Assembly (NCBI RefSeq): GCF_016031635.1
Contig: NZ_JACEGD010000046.1
Span: 1-47,927, forward strand
Direction: 5' to 3'
DNA from: Bradyrhizobium diversitatis
GTDB lineage: Bacteria > Pseudomonadota > Alphaproteobacteria > Rhizobiales > Xanthobacteraceae
DNA: 47,927 bases
A program made the position numbers and the translations under genes. Position 1 is the first letter of the stretch; every line of letters begins with the position of its first letter. The notes beneath the pieces were generated by a model that saw only the letters and a program-made list of their open reading frames with translations, searched no databases and had not been told where the DNA came from. Positions 44,021-47,927 of the stretch are shown here, piece after piece.

Positions 44021-45739
44021 ATGAGAAAGCAGTGGCTCAGCTCGGCCTTGCCTGTCGTCGTCGTTGCGACACTTGCAGCGTCGGCGGCGTCGGCCCAAGC
44101 CGTGGATACGGCCCGCATCGAGGCCGCCGGCCAGAACGATTGGCTCACCTATCACGGCTCGTACAAGTCTCACCATTACAGCCCGATCGCGCAGATCAAC
44201 ACGAACAACGTCGCCAATCTGGGCGTGGCCTGGATGCACATCCCCGGGCGATCGACGCGCGGTCTGCAGTCCATGCCACTCGTGGCTGACGGGGTGCTTT
44301 ATTATTCGGGCTCTTACAGCCGGGTCTTTGCGCTGAATGGCGCGACCGGCGAGGTCATCTGGTCGTTCTTTCCGGAACTGGACGAGGCGCTGATCAGCCG
44401 GCAGACCCACTCTCCCTACAACCGCGGCGTAGCTCTCGGTGAAGGCAAGGTCTTCGTCGGCACGATGGATGGGCGTGTCTTCGGGCTGGATGCGAAGACG
44501 GGAAAGGTCCTCTGGGAGACCAAGCTGATCGACTCGCAGAAGCTCACGGTCGGCTTTACCGGTGCGCCGCTTTACGCGAAGGGAAGCGTGATCATCGGCG
44601 CGCAAGGTGGCGAATGGCCGGGCCGCGGCCCGATCTTTGCCCTCGATGCCACGACGGGAAAGAAGAAGTGGGAGTTCCTGACGGTCGCGGGCACCGAAGA
44701 GGCGATGAAGACCTGGGGCAACGATTCCTGGCGCACCGGCGGTGGCGGCGGCTGGATGCCGGGCACCTACGATTCCGAGACTAACACCATCCTGTGGGGC
44801 ACGGCGAACCCTGCGCCGCTCTACGACTGGTCGGGCGCCGATTACAAGACGCAAGGTGCGCGTCCCGGCGACAATCTCTATACGAGTTCGGTGATCGGCC
44901 TCGATATCGATACCGGCAAGCTGAAATTCTATCATCAGGAGCTGCCGCACGACGCCTGGGACTTTGACAGCTCCGTCGGCGAGTTCGTTATGCTCGAGCG
45001 CGACGGTCAGAAATATGTGGTTCATCCGAACAAGGGTGGCTTCGTCTTCGTCTACGACCGCAATCTCAAAGTGAAGAACGTCTGGCGGCTGGTCGAGAAC
45101 ATCAACTTCGTCAAGGATATCGATCCCAAGACCGGCGCGCTGATCGGCCGCCGCGATTTCTCGGTCGGGAAAGTCACTGAACCGCCTCTGTGTCCGTTCA
45201 TCGGCGGCGGCATCAGCTGGAACGCCGGCTCATACAGCCCGAAGACCGGCCTCTACTACAAGATCGGCCAGGAATGGTGCATGACGCTGGACATCCAGAA
45301 GACGACACCGGTCACGACGCCGCAGGTCCAGCTCAACATCGGCGCCGATTTCAAGATGACGCCTCCTCCCGGCGGCGAGATCTATGGCCATCTCGACGCG
45401 CGCGATCCCATAACGGGAGCGAAGAAATGGGAGGTCCGCTACCCCGAGCCGCCGCTTGGAAGCGTGCTGTCGACGGCGGGCAATCTGGTCTTCGTGCCGG
45501 ACTCCCGCGGCGTCCTTCACGCCTATGATGCCGAAACCGGAGCCGAGCTGTGGAAGCACAACAACGGCACCGGTCACCAGGGCGGCATCGTCAGCTACTC
45601 CGTCGGCGGCAAGCAATATATCGCGGTGACCGCGGGCTTCGGCGGCATGCTGGCTGACGAGTATGCGCCGAACTTCGGCGGCGTCTACAAGAGCATGCCG
45701 CGTGACGACGGTGCGCTCGTCGTCTTCAGCCTGAAATAG
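44021..45739 (+). CDS. PQQ-dependent alcohol dehydrogenase, probably lanthanide-type (XoxF/PedH-like)
   Basis: This 572-residue periplasmic quinoprotein has a Sec signal peptide ending ASAQAVD and an eight-bladed propeller with repeated LDA-TG-xxxWE tryptophan-docking motifs. Metal ligands are visible as Glu198 (GGEWPGRG) and Asn263 (GTANPAPLYDW). The catalytic Asp314 is in DAWDFD, with an extra Asp316 two residues later. That Asp at the +2 position is the marker of lanthanide-dependent enzymes; calcium enzymes have Ala, Ser or Thr there. The vicinal Cys pair of many family members is absent. There is no fused cytochrome c domain, and the separate cytochrome gene follows, as in type I systems. 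The alcohol substrate is unknown. Confidence 0.88.
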   Translation: MRKQWLSSALPVVVVATLAASAASAQAVDTARIEAAGQNDWLTYHGSYKSHHYSPIAQINTNNVANLGVAWMHIPGRSTRGLQSMPLVADGVLYYSGSYSRVFALNGATGEVIWSFFPELDEALISRQTHSPYNRGVALGEGKVFVGTMDGRVFGLDAKTGKVLWETKLIDSQKLTVGFTGAPLYAKGSVIIGAQGGEWPGRGPIFALDATTGKKKWEFLTVAGTEEAMKTWGNDSWRTGGGGGWMPGTYDSETNTILWGTANPAPLYDWSGADYKTQGARPGDNLYTSSVIGLDIDTGKLKFYHQELPHDAWDFDSSVGEFVMLERDGQKYVVHPNKGGFVFVYDRNLKVKNVWRLVENINFVKDIDPKTGALIGRRDFSVGKVTEPPLCPFIGGGISWNAGSYSPKTGLYYKIGQEWCMTLDIQKTTPVTTPQVQLNIGADFKMTPPPGGEIYGHLDARDPITGAKKWEVRYPEPPLGSVLSTAGNLVFVPDSRGVLHAYDAETGAELWKHNNGTGHQGGIVSYSVGGKQYIAVTAGFGGMLADEYAPNFGGVYKSMPRDDGALVVFSLK

Positions 45740-45816
45740 TTGCCGCAAACGATCTGCAGGAGCGGGTGCAAGCCCGCTCCTTGCCGTGAACAACGGCCAC
45801 CTGCTTCAGGAATGGA

Positions 45817-46158
45817 GTGGACGCGTTGAAGCTGCATTTGAGAACAGTTCCGGTGGGCGCCTCGTTGCTGTGCGCTGCAATGGCTCAAGCACAATCCGCG
45901 GCGCCTGCGCCCGAGAATGCGCCGTTCGAGGTCGAGCAGGTGTTCGCGGGGACTTGCGGGTTTTGTCACTCCGACGGCGGCCGGGCTGCCGGCAAGGGGC
46001 CGCAACTGATGAATTCGCCGCGCGACGACGACTTCATTCGCAGTCGCATCAAGCTCGGCAAGCAAGGCGCGATGCCGGCATTCGATGGCGCTTTCACCGA
46101 CGCGCAGATCGACCTGATCGTCAAATACATCCGCGCCTTGAAACCACGCGAAGGCTGA
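45817..46158 (+). CDS. Periplasmic cytochrome c (electron acceptor of the PQQ dehydrogenase)
   Basis: This 113-residue class I-type cytochrome c has a signal peptide ending AMAQAQSA, one haem-binding site CGFCH (residues 47-51) and a likely Met ligand in GAMPAFDGAF. It lies 77 bases after the dehydrogenase and in front of a XoxJ-like gene, the position of xoxG. It probably takes electrons from PQQ and passes them to the respiratory chain. The start is set at GTG 45817 with agga-type sequence just upstream; the exact start is uncertain. Confidence 0.85.
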   Translation: MDALKLHLRTVPVGASLLCAAMAQAQSAAPAPENAPFEVEQVFAGTCGFCHSDGGRAAGKGPQLMNSPRDDDFIRSRIKLGKQGAMPAFDGAFTDAQIDLIVKYIRALKPREG

Positions 46159-46192
46159 ACCAGACCGCGATGCGTCCAGATGAGGGTGTGCA

Positions 46193-46960
46193 ATGAAGGC
46201 GATCGTACCGGTCATCGTCGCTGCCGCCATCGGGCTGCCGGGACCGGCACAGGCGCGAGCCCTGGACGCGATCCGCGCGAGCGGTGTGATCGGGCTGTGC
46301 GCGCATCCCAACTCGCTTCCCTTTGCCCGCAAGACCGGCGAGCCGCCCGGCTTTCAGGTCGAGCTGGGACAGGTGATGGCCCGCGAGCTCGGTGTGGCGC
46401 TGAGGCTCGACTGGATCATCACGCAGTACCAGATGCGCAGCGCCGGCTGTGACATCCTTCTGGACGTCATCGCCGACCGCGAGGCCCAAGGCGAAACACG
46501 TTTGAGGATTTCGAAACCGTATTATCGCACGGGCGTCGCGCTCGCGGTGCCGTCATCCAGCCCGCTCACCTCGTTCAAGAGTCTCAACGAAGAGACCAAG
46601 GTGGGAGTGCAGGTCGGATCGATCGCCGCCATGATCATCGGCCAACGGCGCGTGCCCCTGTCGACGTTCGGCTTCGAGAGCGACAGCCTGGAGGCCGTGT
46701 CGAACCGTGAGATCGATGCCGCCGCGGTGACGCCCACTGCGGCCGGCTATTTCAATCTGACGCATCCGGACAATCCGCTCCGGATCCTGGATCGTGATGA
46801 GAGCATCGCCGATCTCAACTGGAATGTCGCCGTCGGCATGATCCGCCCGGACGATGCGTTGCGCGAGGCCATCGACCGGGCCCTGGACCGGCTGCGAAGC
46901 GACGGCACGATCGATCGGATCTACCGCCGCTATGGGATCGTGCTGCAGGCGCCGAAATAG
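46193..46960 (+). CDS. XoxJ/MoxJ-like periplasmic binding protein
   Basis: This 255-residue family 3-like periplasmic binding protein has a Sec signal peptide ending GPAQARALD, then IGLCAHPNSLPFARKTGEPP and GFQVELGQVMARELGV. CDILLDVIADREAQG and the ISKPYYRTGVALAVP hinge follow. It lies directly after the cytochrome c, the gene order xoxF-xoxG-xoxJ. XoxJ/MoxJ proteins are thought to help activate or assemble methanol-dehydrogenase-type enzymes and are not importer subunits, which fits the lack of any permease here. It differs from the amino-acid binding proteins at 12876 and 15335. Confidence 0.85.
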   Translation: MKAIVPVIVAAAIGLPGPAQARALDAIRASGVIGLCAHPNSLPFARKTGEPPGFQVELGQVMARELGVALRLDWIITQYQMRSAGCDILLDVIADREAQGETRLRISKPYYRTGVALAVPSSSPLTSFKSLNEETKVGVQVGSIAAMIIGQRRVPLSTFGFESDSLEAVSNREIDAAAVTPTAAGYFNLTHPDNPLRILDRDESIADLNWNVAVGMIRPDDALREAIDRALDRLRSDGTIDRIYRRYGIVLQAPK

Positions 46961-47007
46961 TCGACCCGCACTCCGGAACGGCTTTCGTTGAATCAATTGC
47001 CGCGGCT

Positions 47008-47042
47008 CCTTCACCTCTCCCGCAAGCAAGCGGAAGAGGGAG
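47008..47042. repeat. Short palindromic repeat remnant between convergent genes
   Basis: cacctctcccgcaagcaagcggaagaggg is an imperfect half of the repeat type seen at 20016-20178. It again lies between two convergent stop codons, of the XoxJ-like and GST genes. It may serve as a weak bidirectional terminator. Confidence 0.5.
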
Positions 47043-47086
47043 GGCACCTCCGTCGTTGCAGCGATCAAGCCTCATGTCATCGTGTT

Positions 47087-47629
47087 TTACGCCGCCGCCT
47101 TCTTCCGCGCGAGCTCGGCCTTGTACAACTCGAACTCCTCCGCGATCGCCCTGGCGACCGACGGGCGCTGGCGCAGGCGTTCGTAATAGGCCTTCACGTT
47201 GGGCCATTTCGCAAGCTCGATCGGCGGCGTCGCCATGGTCCAGTTGATGACCGTGGCGAGATAGGCGTCAGCCACGCTGAAATGGTCGAGCAGGAACTCG
47301 CGTCCCTTTAGATAATTGTCGAGATAGTCGAGCCGCGACAGGTTCTTCTCCAACGCATAGGCCTTCGTCTCCTGCGGCGCCTTGCGGTCGAGCAAGGGGA
47401 GGAAGAGACCCTTGTGCAGCTCGGTGCCGATGAAGCACAGCCATTGATGCAAGCGCGTGCGGTCGATGCCCTGCGCGGCGCCGAGGTCGGATTGCGGGAA
47501 ACGGTCCGCGACATATTGCAGGATCGCGGCGTTCTCGGTCAGCACCACGCCTTCGTCGGTACGCAGCGTCGGCACCAGGCCGATCGGATTGATGGCGCGG
47601 AAGTCGGAGCCGTCGCTCAGCACTATCTT
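47087..47629 (-). pseudogene. Glutathione S-transferase, 5' end removed by an IS
   Basis: Reading leftward from 47629, the sequence from DGSDFRAINPIGLVPTLRTD through VLTENAAILQYVADRFPQ to the C-terminal helices (FSVADAYLATVINWTMATPP) is a normal bacterial GST of the beta/GstA type. The first roughly 30 residues, which hold the glutathione-activating residue and first strand, are missing. Upstream sequence is the IS terminus. An open frame does continue into the IS with a GTG at 47704, giving a 205-residue chimera with about 24 IS-encoded residues at its start. Such a protein would lack the active site. Confidence 0.85.
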
Positions 47630-47927
47630 GTCGTCCGTTAAGAAGCCGAATTGAGCGGGGCCGGACAGGCGCGCGTGCGCCAGAGCTGGATCAGGAACAG
47701 GCACAAGAGTTCTCTGATCCAGGCGAGGATGCGGCGGAAGTTGTGGCCGACGGCTGAGAGGATGACGTTGGCCGCATCGCCGGCGCGGCCTTTGAGGTAG
47801 CAGCGGCCGAGGTGGCCATCGGTCTTCAGGTGTCCGATGATGGGTTCGATGGCGGAACGGCGGCGCAGCTCGCGCTTGATGACACCGAAGACGCCGCGCT
47901 TCTGGCCAGAGATGAAGATTCGGCGGG
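47630..47927 (-). mobile_element. 3' end of an IS5-like insertion sequence (right copy, inverted)
   Basis: This is the reverse complement of 1-294, identical as far as I compared, plus a few extra bases at the window edge. The IS terminus is at about 47630, where it breaks into the GST coding sequence. The transposase reads leftward, in the same direction as the GST gene. Confidence 0.88.
47638..47925 (-). CDS. IS5-family DDE transposase, C-terminal part (partial, right copy)
   Basis: The frame is open from the window edge to TAA at 47638-47640 and encodes 95 residues, the same sequence as the partial transposase at 2-286 with one more arginine codon at its start. It contains the RRRSAIEPIIGHLK block with the catalytic Glu. 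The N-terminal two thirds of the protein lie outside the window. Confidence 0.85.
   Translation of the reverse strand, partial: RRIFISGQKRGVFGVIKRELRRRSAIEPIIGHLKTDGHLGRCYLKGRAGDAANVILSAVGHNFRRILAWIRELLCLFLIQLWRTRACPAPLNSAS

Noticed and set aside
1..47927. Whole window as a composite transposon between inverted IS copies
   Set aside because: The interior is mostly orderly core-type operons, the two copies break unrelated sequence, and both run off the window, so an assembly break at a repeat is far more likely.
1..47927. CRISPR arrays, tRNA or rRNA genes, replication origins
   Set aside because: None seen; the only repeats are the IS ends, the thioesterase unit and the palindromic intergenic elements.

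Overview
The window looks like Bradyrhizobium or a very close relative (Alphaproteobacteria, Nitrobacteraceae). This rests on the very GC-rich coding sequence, the dense ABC/TRAP-importer and LysR catabolic operons, the family of GC-rich palindromic intergenic repeats, and the family resemblance of the proteins; no rRNA or other marker gene is present. Both ends of the window lie inside inverted copies of the same IS5-like insertion sequence, so the fragment probably stops where an assembler could not resolve that repeat.

Region 1 (1-8914) is accessory DNA. It is less GC-rich, gene-poor and full of decayed genes. It holds a transposase 3' end, an intact secreted S10 serine carboxypeptidase-like protein, a frameshifted GH108 muramidase (endolysin) pseudogene, an intact YbgC-like acyl-CoA thioesterase, a wrecked AbiEi-type antitoxin, a decaying SEC-C-type zinc-motif protein, and a leftward set consisting of a GT1 glycosyltransferase, an MFS-transporter remnant and an alpha/beta hydrolase. 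A second copy of the thioesterase segment (about 551 bp, carrying a one-base deletion) ends abruptly at 8914, inside a third, GC-rich thioesterase gene that has lost its 5' end. That point is probably the edge of an inserted element.

Region 2 (8922-29504) reads as core-type chromosome. It has an NTF2-like protein, a class I glutamine amidotransferase and two LysR-controlled catabolic clusters. The first (10802-19974) combines an N-carbamoyl-D-amino-acid hydrolase, a polar amino-acid ABC importer with two tandem binding proteins, a polysaccharide-deacetylase/cyclic-imidase-like hydrolase, a family 5 solute-binding protein without its own permease, and an ATZ/TRZ-type amidohydrolase. It looks suited to taking up and hydrolysing cyclic amides or ureides and N-carbamoyl amino acids. 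The second (20189-29504) combines a polyamine/opine-type ABC importer, two DAO-family flavoproteins, a small [2Fe-2S] protein, an HcnB/OoxA-like flavoprotein and a RidA imine deaminase. It looks like an amino- or imino-acid oxidation route.

Region 3 (29677-36824) holds an ABC-F ATPase, a DctA-type dicarboxylate carrier with a perfect inverted-repeat operator candidate, an SDR dehydrogenase, a KefB-like cation/proton antiporter and a sirtuin.

Region 4 (36966-46960) holds HyuA/HyuB hydantoinase/oxoprolinase subunits joined to a complete DctP-DctQ-DctM TRAP importer. It is followed by a three-gene periplasmic oxidation module: a PQQ alcohol dehydrogenase carrying the Asp-x-Asp signature of lanthanide-dependent enzymes, a small cytochrome c and a XoxJ-like binding protein. 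The window ends with a glutathione S-transferase whose 5' end has been replaced by the right-hand IS copy.
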